Shown here piece by piece: positions 54,436-63,132 of a stretch of DNA of 64,000 nucleotides. Source of the DNA: JAAELZ01 sp965237995. GTDB lineage: Bacteria; Pseudomonadota; Gammaproteobacteria; Arenicellales; Poriferihabitantaceae. Position 1 is the first letter of the stretch. Each line of letters begins with the position of its first letter. The notes under the pieces were generated by a model, which saw only the letters and a program-made list of their open reading frames with translations, was not told where the DNA came from and ran no database searches. The position numbers and the translations under genes were made by a program. The stretch covers positions 644,018 to 708,017 of the forward strand of contig CBDEGO010000004.1 in assembly GCA_965237995.1 (NCBI GenBank), read 5' to 3'.

Positions 54436-55557
54436 ATGAATAGCGAAATACAGCTACTTTTCAAATTGCTATCTGTTGGAAAGCAGAACAATTCAGAGAC
54501 CGTCAATTTAGATAATATTAGATGGGATCATTTTTTTGCGATTTCCGTTAACCACGCAATCGCTCCATTTATATATAAAAGCTTATTAGACCACCAACTA
54601 AATGATAGATTACCATCTGAGTACGAGGAGGCGTTTGAAGCATTCTATTCTTTAAATAAAGTGCGTAACAATAATCTCAAAATGGCACTTGATGAAACCA
54701 TTACCATACTCAACTCTATAGGCATAGTCCCAATATTGCTGAAAGGCTCGCATGCTTTATATGGCTTAATTCCAGACTCCGATCAAAGAATGCTAAGTGA
54801 CATAGACCTTCTAGTGCCAAGCACAAGAATTATAGAGGCTCAAAAGACATTACTTGATCACGGTTACTACCCACCTAGCAATTACGACTCTAATCCGTTA
54901 GACGAGTGCTCTGGAAAACACCAATTAACTCCTCTATTCCATCACGCATCAGCTGGGTGTGTTGAACTGCATCGTCACGCAAACTTCACTCCACTTCATC
55001 CTAGGCTCATAGAGCATTTGTTCAAGCCCGAAAATCTACAGCTGAACACTGAAAATTTAAACTACTATTCTTGCCCAGAAAATACACTTTTCCTATACAG
55101 TTTAATTCACCACTATTGCGATAAAGTAGTGCGCACTGGCACCATTAGTCTAAGATATTTACGTGAACATAGTGCGATAATAGCTTGTAGCAAAAATAAC
55201 ATGCTATTAGATGAAGTGGAAAAGATAATACTAAGCAACGATAAATCCTTCATGCCAGCATATCAATTAGTAAACTCTATTGCCTTTAATGGTCTACAAG
55301 CGCCAATAGATGAGCAACATCGATCATTAAGGCAACAACAACGCAAGCAATACCAACAAGCAATTGGGATACTCAACAAAGAAAAATACCATCTTTTAGT
55401 GCAACAACTAAAAGTGGTTTATAGCTATATCAAACATCTTAGAAGGAACATAAAAGATCCAGAATGGCGGAAAGAGCGATTCACCAATCTCGAGTGGTAC
55501 AAGCAACGGATTTCTATGTTTAAATCTGCGCTTTCAAACCATCATATACTTCATTAA
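54436..55557 (+). CDS. Nucleotidyltransferase family protein (NTP_transf_5 type)
   Basis: A 373-residue protein from the ATG at 54436; the frame can begin eight codons earlier at TTG 54412. The central block VPILLKGSHALYGLIP then MLSDIDLLVP has the GS-x9-DxD pattern of the uncharacterised nucleotidyltransferases found beside PqqD and HprK-like genes; Asp-Ile-Asp would bind the metal. The C-terminal half is helical. It is convergent with the HprK/PqqD fusion gene across the insertion sequence. It would transfer a nucleotide to an unknown acceptor. Confidence 0.78.
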   Translation: MNSEIQLLFKLLSVGKQNNSETVNLDNIRWDHFFAISVNHAIAPFIYKSLLDHQLNDRLPSEYEEAFEAFYSLNKVRNNNLKMALDETITILNSIGIVPILLKGSHALYGLIPDSDQRMLSDIDLLVPSTRIIEAQKTLLDHGYYPPSNYDSNPLDECSGKHQLTPLFHHASAGCVELHRHANFTPLHPRLIEHLFKPENLQLNTENLNYYSCPENTLFLYSLIHHYCDKVVRTGTISLRYLREHSAIIACSKNNMLLDEVEKIILSNDKSFMPAYQLVNSIAFNGLQAPIDEQHRSLRQQQRKQYQQAIGILNKEKYHLLVQQLKVVYSYIKHLRRNIKDPEWRKERFTNLEWYKQRISMFKSALSNHHILH

Positions 55558-55590
55558 GTATTGATGTGCAAACAGCATCATTTAATTTAG

Positions 55591-56298
55591 GGGGCTGTCC
55601 TAGATAACTAACCTATTTCTGTTTTAACCCATTGTTTCAATTGTACTAATTGATCTTTTGGGTCACTGTTGTTAAATCGCCATTCACACTCTTTCAAAAA
55701 GAAGTGAAAATGCTTATTTGGAACACCATTAAACTTGCGTAAATGACGCTTCGCTTGGTTCCAAAAATTCTCTATCCCATTGATGTGATTTTGTTTATCT
55801 GCAAACAACACACTATGATTTATACGATAGTGCTTAAACTCACTCACATCAAGCGCATTATAACCACGCCAGCAATCAGTATATACGATGCTGTCAGGCT
55901 TTACCTTTTGCCTAATTATCGGCATCAAAGTTTGTGTCTTGGCATCAGGTATCATTGCTGCATATACCTTGCCATTGCGTTTAAGTAAGCCAAATACAGG
56001 CACTTTACCTGCAGCTCCACGCCCTCGTTTACCTTTGCGTCTGCCACCAAAATAACTTTCATCTACTTCAATTTCACCAGCGAGCAAGCCAATGTTGTCT
56101 GTTTGCTCAAATATTAACTGCCGTAGACGATGAAAATAATAACTTGCTGTAGACTTATTTACGCCGATTAATGAGGCTGCGGTTCTTGCAGTTGTACCCG
56201 CTACAAATAGCTCAATTAGTCTGTTTTGTTTATACTTGCTTAATCGACTCTTTCGCATCTAACCATACTAGATAATTTTACTTATCTAGGACAGCCCC
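55591..56298 (-). mobile_element. IS1595-family insertion sequence
   Basis: A 708-bp element bounded by 17-bp perfect inverted repeats, GGGGCTGTCCTAGATAA on the left and its complement on the right, with three more pairs after one mismatch. The flanks are TAATTTAG on the left and AAATTTAG on the right, an 8-bp target duplication with one changed base. It carries one transposase gene and no passenger. It is inserted exactly at the end of the HprK-like gene. Confidence 0.9.
55608..56258 (-). CDS. IS1595-family transposase (ISXO2-like)
   Basis: A 216-residue transposase. An N-terminal helix-turn-helix region (RLIELFVAGTTARTAASLIG) is followed by the ISXO2-like DDE nuclease domain: first Asp in EIEVDESYFGGRRKG, second in VYTDCWRGYN and the final acidic residue in GIENFWNQAKRHL. 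The frame is intact, and its short length is normal for elements lacking the zinc-ribbon domain. The copy may still be active. Confidence 0.9.
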   Translation of the reverse strand: MRKSRLSKYKQNRLIELFVAGTTARTAASLIGVNKSTASYYFHRLRQLIFEQTDNIGLLAGEIEVDESYFGGRRKGKRGRGAAGKVPVFGLLKRNGKVYAAMIPDAKTQTLMPIIRQKVKPDSIVYTDCWRGYNALDVSEFKHYRINHSVLFADKQNHINGIENFWNQAKRHLRKFNGVPNKHFHFFLKECEWRFNNSDPKDQLVQLKQWVKTEIG

Positions 56299-57524
56299 AA
56301 ATTTAGTTCTTTCTCTGAAAGCTCATCGATTAAATTAATAGCGTCGGTCAAATTAGAATACGTTAATTTATAGCATTTTGAATCTCTTAGGCAGTTATAT
56401 AATCCTAATAAATCTTCCGGTTGATAGGGAAATCTTAAAAAGCTATTGGTTTCAATTATCAATTGGAACGCATAAGCCGTATCTAATTGCTCTAGCATAG
56501 ATTTTTCACAATCTTTGTGATATTTTGGATATATAAAATAGGCTATTTCTGGTTGGTCATGGCACGTGGCATTCTGAGGGACTTTCAAAAACTTTATTTT
56601 CTGGCCTTCTCTATGGTAGATTTTTTGATTTCGAATTTCTGGATATAAGTGTTCTAGAATCGGCCAAGATCCTGATTTTATATTGATGGGAACAGGCATG
56701 GGCTGCACTGTTTGATTCTGCAAAATAGGGATTACGTCGTCATTTATATAATGATAACCATGTTTGACCAATGTAGCTATCAGAGTTGACTTCCCACTTC
56801 CACTGCTCGCAGGAAATATAATTGCCTGATTATTGACACTCACACCACCGGCGTGGGCTAATATAAGCCAATTTAATTTGGACCAACATAATTCGCGAAG
56901 TAAAATGCGTACGTATCGAGGAGTGTCTTCTTTCGAATCTACTTCATAATGAACAAGGCCATCTTCATTACATAAAAAAACTTTATCATTTAAGAAAGCA
57001 ATAAAGATTTGGTAATGGACTTCTAAGTTATTTGTTGCATCACACATCGGCCCAAAAAAGTCACTTATAATTCCCTTCAGAGCAACGCAATTTATTTTTA
57101 AGCCGAATGTAATTCCTGAGAATGATAGACAAAGTCCTTGAGTAAGAAAATCATTCTCATTGATTATCACATATTTTCGATCATCTTCGCACTGGCTAAT
57201 GGAAATATTAGCCTTCCCGTCATACATATTAGCTTTCCAATCACGCCATGTTGATATCACATTGATGATATCAGTTCGTATCTGATTGTACGGGAGACTG
57301 AATGTTTTCGCTAACTCCTTAGCAATGGTTCCTATACTATGTCCGTCTAGAACATAAAGCTGCCAAATAATATAACTTGTTTTATTTAAGTAATAGAGTT
57401 GATAGCCATCAGCTAAATACGCTATCGCTGCTTGTTCCCCAACTTCAATGGTTTCGTAGCTAAGTAGTAAATCCCTATGTGAATTAGCCTCAAATTCTTC
57501 ATGCATACGCGGGTATAGAAACAA
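56286..57524 (-). CDS. PqqD-like domain fused to HprK-like kinase
   Basis: A 412-residue fusion. Residues 20-100 look like a PqqD/RiPP-recognition fold (AIAYLADGYQLYYLNKTSYIIWQLYV, key: YYLNKTSYIIW; then HSIGTIAKELAKTF). Residues 220-330 are an HPr-kinase-like domain with Walker A ASSGSGKST (239-247) and a Walker B-type NDDVIPI. It resembles HprK-related kinase A, usually encoded beside a separate PqqD protein. Its last four codons (for LGLS) come from the inverted repeat of the insertion sequence. It would phosphorylate an unknown peptide or sugar-type substrate. Confidence 0.78.
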   Translation of the reverse strand: MFLYPRMHEEFEANSHRDLLLSYETIEVGEQAAIAYLADGYQLYYLNKTSYIIWQLYVLDGHSIGTIAKELAKTFSLPYNQIRTDIINVISTWRDWKANMYDGKANISISQCEDDRKYVIINENDFLTQGLCLSFSGITFGLKINCVALKGIISDFFGPMCDATNNLEVHYQIFIAFLNDKVFLCNEDGLVHYEVDSKEDTPRYVRILLRELCWSKLNWLILAHAGGVSVNNQAIIFPASSGSGKSTLIATLVKHGYHYINDDVIPILQNQTVQPMPVPINIKSGSWPILEHLYPEIRNQKIYHREGQKIKFLKVPQNATCHDQPEIAYFIYPKYHKDCEKSMLEQLDTAYAFQLIIETNSFLRFPYQPEDLLGLYNCLRDSKCYKLTYSNLTDAINLIDELSEKELNLGLS

Positions 57525-58115
57525 AACAGCTCTGTTATTTTCGACCTTATCCCTAAAGGCCTTTGTGCCTCAGTATGTCATAGCTAGGCTCAATAAATCT
57601 TCGCGAATATGGCGAACCTATATATAAAACTACTTTCCGGAACTTTAAAGTAGCCTAACCTTTCTTATCTATCTAATCTAATTGAGCAGGAACTCAAAAA
57701 ATAATGACAATTATCAAGATCCTGGATGCGCGTGAGGCTTGCCTTGTGGGTGAACATGAGCTTCAGCTACCATTGAAATAACAAGGGGTGATGCATACGC
57801 GGAGGTTTTCCCCATTTTAATGAGCGCTTCTCTTCTTTTTTGATTGATTTTAGTTTCTTCAGACTCTTTCGTTACTTTCTTCACAATTTAATACCTGTAT
57901 AAATATTATTTAGATTCATTTACTTACCATATTGCATTCGTAAGTATGAACAGCCTATTTTCTAATATTATGAGTCTATTTGTCAAGTATAGACTCCGAT
58001 TCCCAGCTAGAGATTAATAAAAATCTATACTAGAGTCGTAACACACTGCTTCAAACGAAATAGAACCTATATGGCTATTTATATCGTGCAATTGCGACTA
58101 ATTGAGATGAACTAA
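57525..58115. other. Spacer around the 56-residue small ORF
   Basis: About 590 bases that contain only the small minus-strand ORF at 57714-57884. An inverted repeat ACTTAC...GTAAGT lies near 57921-57946. Nothing else is supported. Confidence 0.45.
57714..57884 (-). CDS. 56-residue candidate precursor/small protein with GTG start
   Basis: A GTG at 57884 opens a 56-codon frame. The N-terminal half is charged (KKVTKESEETKINQKRRE), then comes REALIKMGKTSAYASPLV, a hydrophobic stretch VISMVAEA and a His/Pro/Gly tail HVHPQGKPHAHPGS. The pattern (R-R-x-AL-x-K-x-GK-x-x-AY-x-x-P, hydrophobic patch, short polar tail) resembles small proteins I recall beside PqqD/HprK-like clusters. It is the gene immediately upstream of the PqqD-HprK fusion on the same strand, so it may be its substrate. 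A RiPP or leader-type role is inferred. Confidence 0.55.
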   Translation of the reverse strand: MKKVTKESEETKINQKRREALIKMGKTSAYASPLVISMVAEAHVHPQGKPHAHPGS

Positions 58116-58820
58116 GTGGTAGTCAAATTATTCATTGTTACAATAAGCAGAATTGCGGTAATCGTGTATTTACAAATTGGCAAAGTTGATACTGTTATTT
58201 ATAACGCGAAGTGCCGGACGAATTTACGGGCATTTGCATTATTAATAAATGACCTGAGCGCCGGACAAGCAAGAGACAATTCGGTTAACGCCAACGACCC
58301 GAATTTAGACATCAGTATCGGGCTTAAGCACCGCATCGTCATCCCTAAAATTTTATATTTTCGTATTGGTTCAGCCAACTTCGGCCAAGTTGATAAAGTC
58401 ACGATCGACTTAAATAACAGTTCCGGGTTTAATTCAGGCACAAACGCCTATTTCGGGGTTAATCCACTTGGCTCCGGTCTAGATGTAGCTGCCACCAATA
58501 ACGGAGCGCTTCAAGTAGACTTACGAGGAAACGCGGGTACAGTCACACTGAGTTACCAAGTTAGCAGCAGTACTGGATTAGTCAACGGTAGCGCCACACC
58601 GATCAGCTATAGTGAAATAAGCACGATTAGCGACAACACAGACCTACCAGCACCCATATTAATAAACGCCGCGAGTAATAGCGCATCAGTCGCGGGGAAT
58701 TTATTTTCTGGCAGAGTGGTGAACCGACAAGCTGTTTGGACCTATTCATATAAGAATAATACCACCCCAACGGCTGGCACATACACAGGAACGGTTATCT
58801 ACACGGCATCAACGCCTTGA
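58116..58820 (+). CDS. Beta-rich secreted protein with damaged N-terminus
   Basis: The mature-like part (from about residue 55) is a Thr/Ser/Asn-rich beta-sandwich type sequence: LDISIGLKHRIVIPKILYFRIGS, repeated small polar strands and a C-terminus PTAGTYTGTVIYTAS as in fimbrial or spore-coat-U-like secreted proteins. The start is odd: a GTG at 58116 gives an unlikely N-terminus. The stretch LRAFALLINDLSAGQARD around residues 37-54 looks like the remains of a signal peptide whose own start codon is missing. It may be a decaying gene. Confidence 0.5.
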   Translation: MVVKLFIVTISRIAVIVYLQIGKVDTVIYNAKCRTNLRAFALLINDLSAGQARDNSVNANDPNLDISIGLKHRIVIPKILYFRIGSANFGQVDKVTIDLNNSSGFNSGTNAYFGVNPLGSGLDVAATNNGALQVDLRGNAGTVTLSYQVSSSTGLVNGSATPISYSEISTISDNTDLPAPILINAASNSASVAGNLFSGRVVNRQAVWTYSYKNNTTPTAGTYTGTVIYTASTP

Positions 58821-58868
58821 CATATAGGCCTTACCCCACAAAGTGGGAGATAGCCTTAGCGCAGAACG

Positions 58869-59180
58869 CTATAAACTAGTTTGCTTATATTTATCTACGA
58901 CCATACGCACATCATCTTGTAACCTTTCTAAGCGTTCTTGGTACTCAGATTCTGTTTGGGTCGTTTTGTTGGCTTGAACTAATTCGTAACTGATATTCAA
59001 AGCCGCCATAATTGCTGCTCGCTCTGGCCCAATAATTTTCCCTTTCGTCCCTACATCTTTCAGCTTACCTTCTAAGTAGCGCGCAGCTTCAATCAAATCT
59101 TCACGCTCATCTTCACCGCAGGCAATTTGGTACTCTTTTTCTAGAATACGAACGGACAAGCCTTTTTCGACTCTCTTCAT
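58869..59180 (-). CDS. zapA: Cell division protein ZapA
   Basis: A 103-residue FtsZ-ring stabiliser. The N-terminal globular part has VSVRILEKEYQIACGEDERED-type sequence (key: VRILEKEYQIAC), LIEAARYLEGKL and a C-terminal coiled-coil (EYQERLERLQDDVRMVV). It is followed directly upstream by a ZapB-like gene. The 6S RNA and fau genes that often follow zapA in gammaproteobacteria are absent here; the accessory patch begins instead. Confidence 0.9.
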   Translation of the reverse strand: MKRVEKGLSVRILEKEYQIACGEDEREDLIEAARYLEGKLKDVGTKGKIIGPERAAIMAALNISYELVQANKTTQTESEYQERLERLQDDVRMVVDKYKQTSL

Positions 59181-59198
59181 AACGGTATGGAAGTCAGT

Positions 59199-59399
59199 TT
59201 AAGTTTCGATTGATTTTAAACGCTCAACGATTTGCTCTACACGCCCTCTGGCAATTCGGTTTTTTTCACGAAGCTGCTCAATTTCCTTCTCAGCAACTCG
59301 GTGATCGCTTTTAACGCTATTATTTTCTGTGTGTAGGTCCGAGCATAGCTTAGACAATTCTGCTACCTGAAGCTCTAGACGTTCAATGGCTTTTTCCAT
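59199..59399 (-). CDS. ZapB-like small coiled-coil protein (TIGR02449 type)
   Basis: A 66-residue protein that is one heptad coiled-coil from end to end (EKAIERLELQVAELSKLCSD, then EKEIEQLREKNRIARGRVEQI). The ATG is 19 bp upstream of zapA on the same strand. Small coiled-coil proteins encoded next to zapA are thought to act in the division ring, as ZapB does; this role is inferred from position. Confidence 0.82.
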   Translation of the reverse strand: MEKAIERLELQVAELSKLCSDLHTENNSVKSDHRVAEKEIEQLREKNRIARGRVEQIVERLKSIET

Positions 59400-59525
59400 T
59401 TTGTTATCCGACGTGATGTTAACGCAACTATAAAATACCGGTTACATCGCGTCAACACTACTTAGCAATATGTAAGATTAACGGGCCTAACATTTTTTCG
59501 ACCAATCTACTCTTCAGATCGATTA

Positions 59526-59945
59526 CTAAGCTAATTGCTTCTCGCGAATTTCGTCCAAGGTTTTACAATCAATACATTGTGTCGCTGTTGGACGCGCTTC
59601 CATTCGCTTAATACCAATCTCAATCCCACAAGTTTCGCAGAAACCATACTCGTCTTCTAGCGTCTTGATGGTCTTATCAATTCTCTTAACTAGCTTACGG
59701 TCACGATCACGGTTCCTAAGCTCTAAGGCCATGTCTGTCTCTTGACTGGCGCGGTCAGTAGGGTCCGGGTGGTTACTAGATTCATCTTGCATGTAATGAA
59801 CCGTTTGCTTTGTTTCGTCCATGAGTTCATCACGCCAAGCCTTCAGGATATTTCCAAAATGCTTAACCTGTGTAGGATTCATGTATTCTTCGTTCTTTTT
59901 CGCCTTATAAGGCTTGATACCATGAATTAATGCTTCGTTTGTCAT
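59526..59945 (-). CDS. dksA: RNA polymerase-binding regulator DksA
   Basis: A 139-residue stringent-response factor that works with ppGpp. The coiled-coil tip keeps the two essential aspartates (HPDPTDRASQE), followed by ELRNRDRDRKL. The zinc finger is CETC...CIDC, and the C-terminus KTLDEIREKQLA matches E. coli DksA. Starting at 59945 gives the family N-terminal extension GIKPYKAKKNEEYMN. Confidence 0.95.
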   Translation of the reverse strand: MTNEALIHGIKPYKAKKNEEYMNPTQVKHFGNILKAWRDELMDETKQTVHYMQDESSNHPDPTDRASQETDMALELRNRDRDRKLVKRIDKTIKTLEDEYGFCETCGIEIGIKRMEARPTATQCIDCKTLDEIREKQLA

Positions 59946-60204
59946 GTCTTCTAACTCACTATTAACAATGAAAACCGAGTAATTTCCTAGCTAGTACGAT
60001 ATCAATTAAATTCATACAGCGCTATCTCCCCGATGTTTTAACTAAGTATTGACCAACAACATTTGTCGACTACTTGTCCCCTCCTGCCACATCAACTTTA
60101 AGTTAAATTGATGAAACCAAAATTTCAGGCGCGCTCTTATACCATCGCGATAATTTCAATGCAAGAAATACCTGTCACCAACGCTGACTGTATGGCCTCG
60201 GGCG

Positions 60205-61401
60205 TTATACGAGCTTTATTTTAGCAATACGCCGTTTACCTACTTGAAATACTGCCGTTAACGGTTGGCTAAAAGTTAACCGAGTGTCTTCAATTTTTTC
60301 ACCATCAATCTTTACCGCGCCCTGTTTTATCATGCGTAACCCGTCAGACGTTGAACTAACTAACGCGGCCAGTTTTAATACATTGGCAATGGCTAGACCT
60401 TGACCTAAAGACAGTTCGACCTCTTCAATATCATCTGGAATGGCTCCTTTCTGAAAACGCGCAATAAAGGCCGCTTGAGCCTGCTGGGCAGCAGCGACGT
60501 CATGAAAACGAGCGACAATCTCTTGAGCCAACATAAACTTTATGTCTCGCGGGTTTTTACCTGACTCAATATCAACTTTATGTTGCGCAATCGTCTCCTC
60601 ACTTACAAAACTTAGCAATTCAAAATAACGCCACATCAATTCGTCGGATACCGACATCAATTTACCAAACATCTCGTCAGGCGAATCGGTAATGCCTATA
60701 TAGTTGTCTAATGACTTAGACATTTTCTGTACGCCGTCCAAGCCCTCAAGCAAGGGCACTGTCAACACAATCTGAGGAGCTTGCTTGTAATGCTTTTGTA
60801 GCTCTCGTCCTACCAGTAAATTGAATTTTTGGTCCGTGCCGCCAAGTTCTACATCCGCTTTTAGCGCCACTGAATCGTAGCCTTGCACTAGCGGGTATAA
60901 AAATTCATGAATCGCAATAGGCTGCCCGCCAGCATAGCGCTTGCTAAAATCGTCACGCTCTAACATACGGGCAACCGTATGTTGCGCCGCTAGCTTAATC
61001 AGGCCCGCAGAACCTAATTCTGTCATCCATGTCGAGTTAAACGCGATTTCAGTTTTCTCTGGATCGAGTATTTTGAATATTTGCGCCTGATAGGTACCAG
61101 CATTGTCTGCTATTTGCTCATCCGTTAATGGTTTACGCGTTACGTTTTTCCCTGTTGGGTCACCTATCATGCCGGTAAAATCGCCAATCAGAAAAATTAC
61201 TTGATGTCCTAATTCCTGGAAATGGCGCATTTTATTGATGAGCACAGTATGGCCTAAATGCAAATCTGGCGCCGTTGGGTCAAATCCTGCCTTAATTCTT
61301 AAAGGTCTGCCAGTTTCAAGCTTTTTAATCAGCTCTTCTTCGACTAACACTTCTTCAACTCCGCGCTTAATTAAACGCAGTTGTTGCTCTAAATCTTTCA
61401 T
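60205..61401 (-). CDS. tyrS: Tyrosyl-tRNA synthetase
   Basis: A 398-residue class I synthetase of the longer TyrRS-II type. The HIGH-like motif is DLHLGHTVL and the KMSKS motif is QKMSKSLDN; a C-terminal S4 domain (GAVKIDGEKIEDTRLTF) binds tRNA. It is divergent from the M23 peptidase gene, with 68-140 bp between them depending on the latter's start. Confidence 0.96.
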   Translation of the reverse strand: MKDLEQQLRLIKRGVEEVLVEEELIKKLETGRPLRIKAGFDPTAPDLHLGHTVLINKMRHFQELGHQVIFLIGDFTGMIGDPTGKNVTRKPLTDEQIADNAGTYQAQIFKILDPEKTEIAFNSTWMTELGSAGLIKLAAQHTVARMLERDDFSKRYAGGQPIAIHEFLYPLVQGYDSVALKADVELGGTDQKFNLLVGRELQKHYKQAPQIVLTVPLLEGLDGVQKMSKSLDNYIGITDSPDEMFGKLMSVSDELMWRYFELLSFVSEETIAQHKVDIESGKNPRDIKFMLAQEIVARFHDVAAAQQAQAAFIARFQKGAIPDDIEEVELSLGQGLAIANVLKLAALVSSTSDGLRMIKQGAVKIDGEKIEDTRLTFSQPLTAVFQVGKRRIAKIKLV

Positions 61402-61544
61402 TTAATCGTAAAATTTGGTTGGTTCGTCATATCAAACTGGTATTTATACCTGTTTATTGACGATGTTCTTTGACATTTTTCGCTAAATTATTGATAATCA
61501 GCGCGCAATTAGAGCAGCACACTAACTCCCGACAAAATCACTGT

Positions 61545-63077
61545 ATGCGTCCCACATCTGGATTCAATCATAGCGCTAGCTTAAATGCGCACCATCACCG
61601 CTACACAAAAAGTCTCTTTCGTAAAACCACTTCTATCTCTTTTAGCGTTGCGCTAACTGCGCTATTAATTTGGGCGTTCGCGCCACTGACGAGCGATGCG
61701 AATTATAAGGCAGTTTCTTCGACTAGCGCCAGTTTAAATCAAGCTAAAATAGAAGCGAAGACCAGAGCGGTCGTGGTGCTCGAACAGCCATTGGTTAAAG
61801 CCGCCCGATCATTTAAGGCATTAGAAGCTATTGGCCCTCAACTAACAAGCCCCGCTACTGAGATTAAACTTGCGAAGATACAACCGCAGCTAACTGAGCC
61901 TTCTAAATCGGCTGAACCACCTGCCAAAGTGGTTACTGAAACTCCAATACCACTTATAATTGAACCAGAAATAGCACCGGTTGGCTCAGTCAAATCGTTC
62001 ATCGTCAAACGTGGTGATACGCTGAGTAAACTATTTCAAGAAGCGGGTATTCCTTTAGTATTAGCAATTGAGCTTAATCGTACTGCTGCAGCAAAAAAAA
62101 TTCGGTCATTAAAACCGGGGCGAGAATTAAAACTCTATTTTGACGCTGACGGCCAGTGGGAAACACTAGAGTACGCCTTAGACAAGTTAACTACTCTGGT
62201 TATCGCACTCGATAGTGATGAGTTTCAGGTTAGCGAACACGAAAAGGAAGTTAGCTATGAGACGGTTGCTACATCGGGCGTAATCAACTCTAGTCTTGGA
62301 TCAGCCGCTGCAGAGGCAGGATTGTCTTACAGTATGGTGTCTAAATTAGTGGATATATTCAAATGGGAAATCGACTTTGCTCGAGACATCCAAGCAGGCG
62401 ATCAATTCAAGCTGATTTATCAGAAAGCCTACTTAGAAAACGAATTTATTGACGATGGCGAAATTATGGCAGCGGAGTTTTGGAACCGCGGCAAACCCAT
62501 CCAAGCGGTTAGATTCCAAAATAACGAAGGCAAAGTTGCTTACTACAAGCCAGACGGAGAAAGTCTAAAACGCGGTTTTCTACGCACTCCGGTAAAACTT
62601 GCGAAAATCACCTCTGGGTTTAGCAAGCGCCGCCTACACCCAATCAAACGAACATGGACGGCCCATAAAGGCGTTGACTATGGCGCAAGATCTGGTACTC
62701 CAATATTAGCAACAGGCGATGGCGTTGTGCAGTACGCAGGAAAAAAAGGCGGCTATGGAAATACCGTCGTGTTACGCCATGGTGGTGAAACGACCACACT
62801 CTACGCGCACATGAGAAAATTTGGCAAGGGCATCCGCACGGGTAAGCGGGTAACCCAAGGCCAAACGATAGGGTATGTGGGGCAAACAGGTTGGGCAACT
62901 GGGCCGCATTTACATTACGAATTTCGGATAAACGGTCGCCATAAAAACCCTTTGAAGGTTGAATTCCCTCGTACTGACCCAGTGGCATCGAGCGATATGA
63001 CAAAGTTCAAATTAAGCTCCGCAGCCCATCTTAATGCGCTTACTAAATCCGTTCAAATCAAAACCGCCGCTCGCTAG
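61545..63077 (+). CDS. M23-family peptidoglycan endopeptidase with LysM/OapA-like domain
   Basis: A 510-residue envelope protein from the ATG at 61545; the frame also allows 61470, which adds 25 unlikely residues. One membrane segment (about 30-50) anchors a Pro/Glu-rich linker, then a LysM-like domain SFIVKRGDTLSKLFQEAGIP and a C-terminal LytM/M23 domain with ligands His and Asp in AHKGVDYGARSGTP and the HxH of GPHLHYEF. It resembles MepM (YebA), which cuts cross-links for cell-wall growth. It precedes anmK, another wall-related gene. Confidence 0.9.
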   Translation: MRPTSGFNHSASLNAHHHRYTKSLFRKTTSISFSVALTALLIWAFAPLTSDANYKAVSSTSASLNQAKIEAKTRAVVVLEQPLVKAARSFKALEAIGPQLTSPATEIKLAKIQPQLTEPSKSAEPPAKVVTETPIPLIIEPEIAPVGSVKSFIVKRGDTLSKLFQEAGIPLVLAIELNRTAAAKKIRSLKPGRELKLYFDADGQWETLEYALDKLTTLVIALDSDEFQVSEHEKEVSYETVATSGVINSSLGSAAAEAGLSYSMVSKLVDIFKWEIDFARDIQAGDQFKLIYQKAYLENEFIDDGEIMAAEFWNRGKPIQAVRFQNNEGKVAYYKPDGESLKRGFLRTPVKLAKITSGFSKRRLHPIKRTWTAHKGVDYGARSGTPILATGDGVVQYAGKKGGYGNTVVLRHGGETTTLYAHMRKFGKGIRTGKRVTQGQTIGYVGQTGWATGPHLHYEFRINGRHKNPLKVEFPRTDPVASSDMTKFKLSSAAHLNALTKSVQIKTAAR

Positions 63078-63132
63078 CCTCCACACGCTGCCCCTCGCTT
63101 TACTAACGAAGGTCGCTATACCCGACATCACT

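Noticed and set aside
58821..58868. 6S RNA expected downstream of zapA
   Set aside because: The gap is only 48 bp before a convergent gene, too short for 6S RNA, and shows no matching structure.
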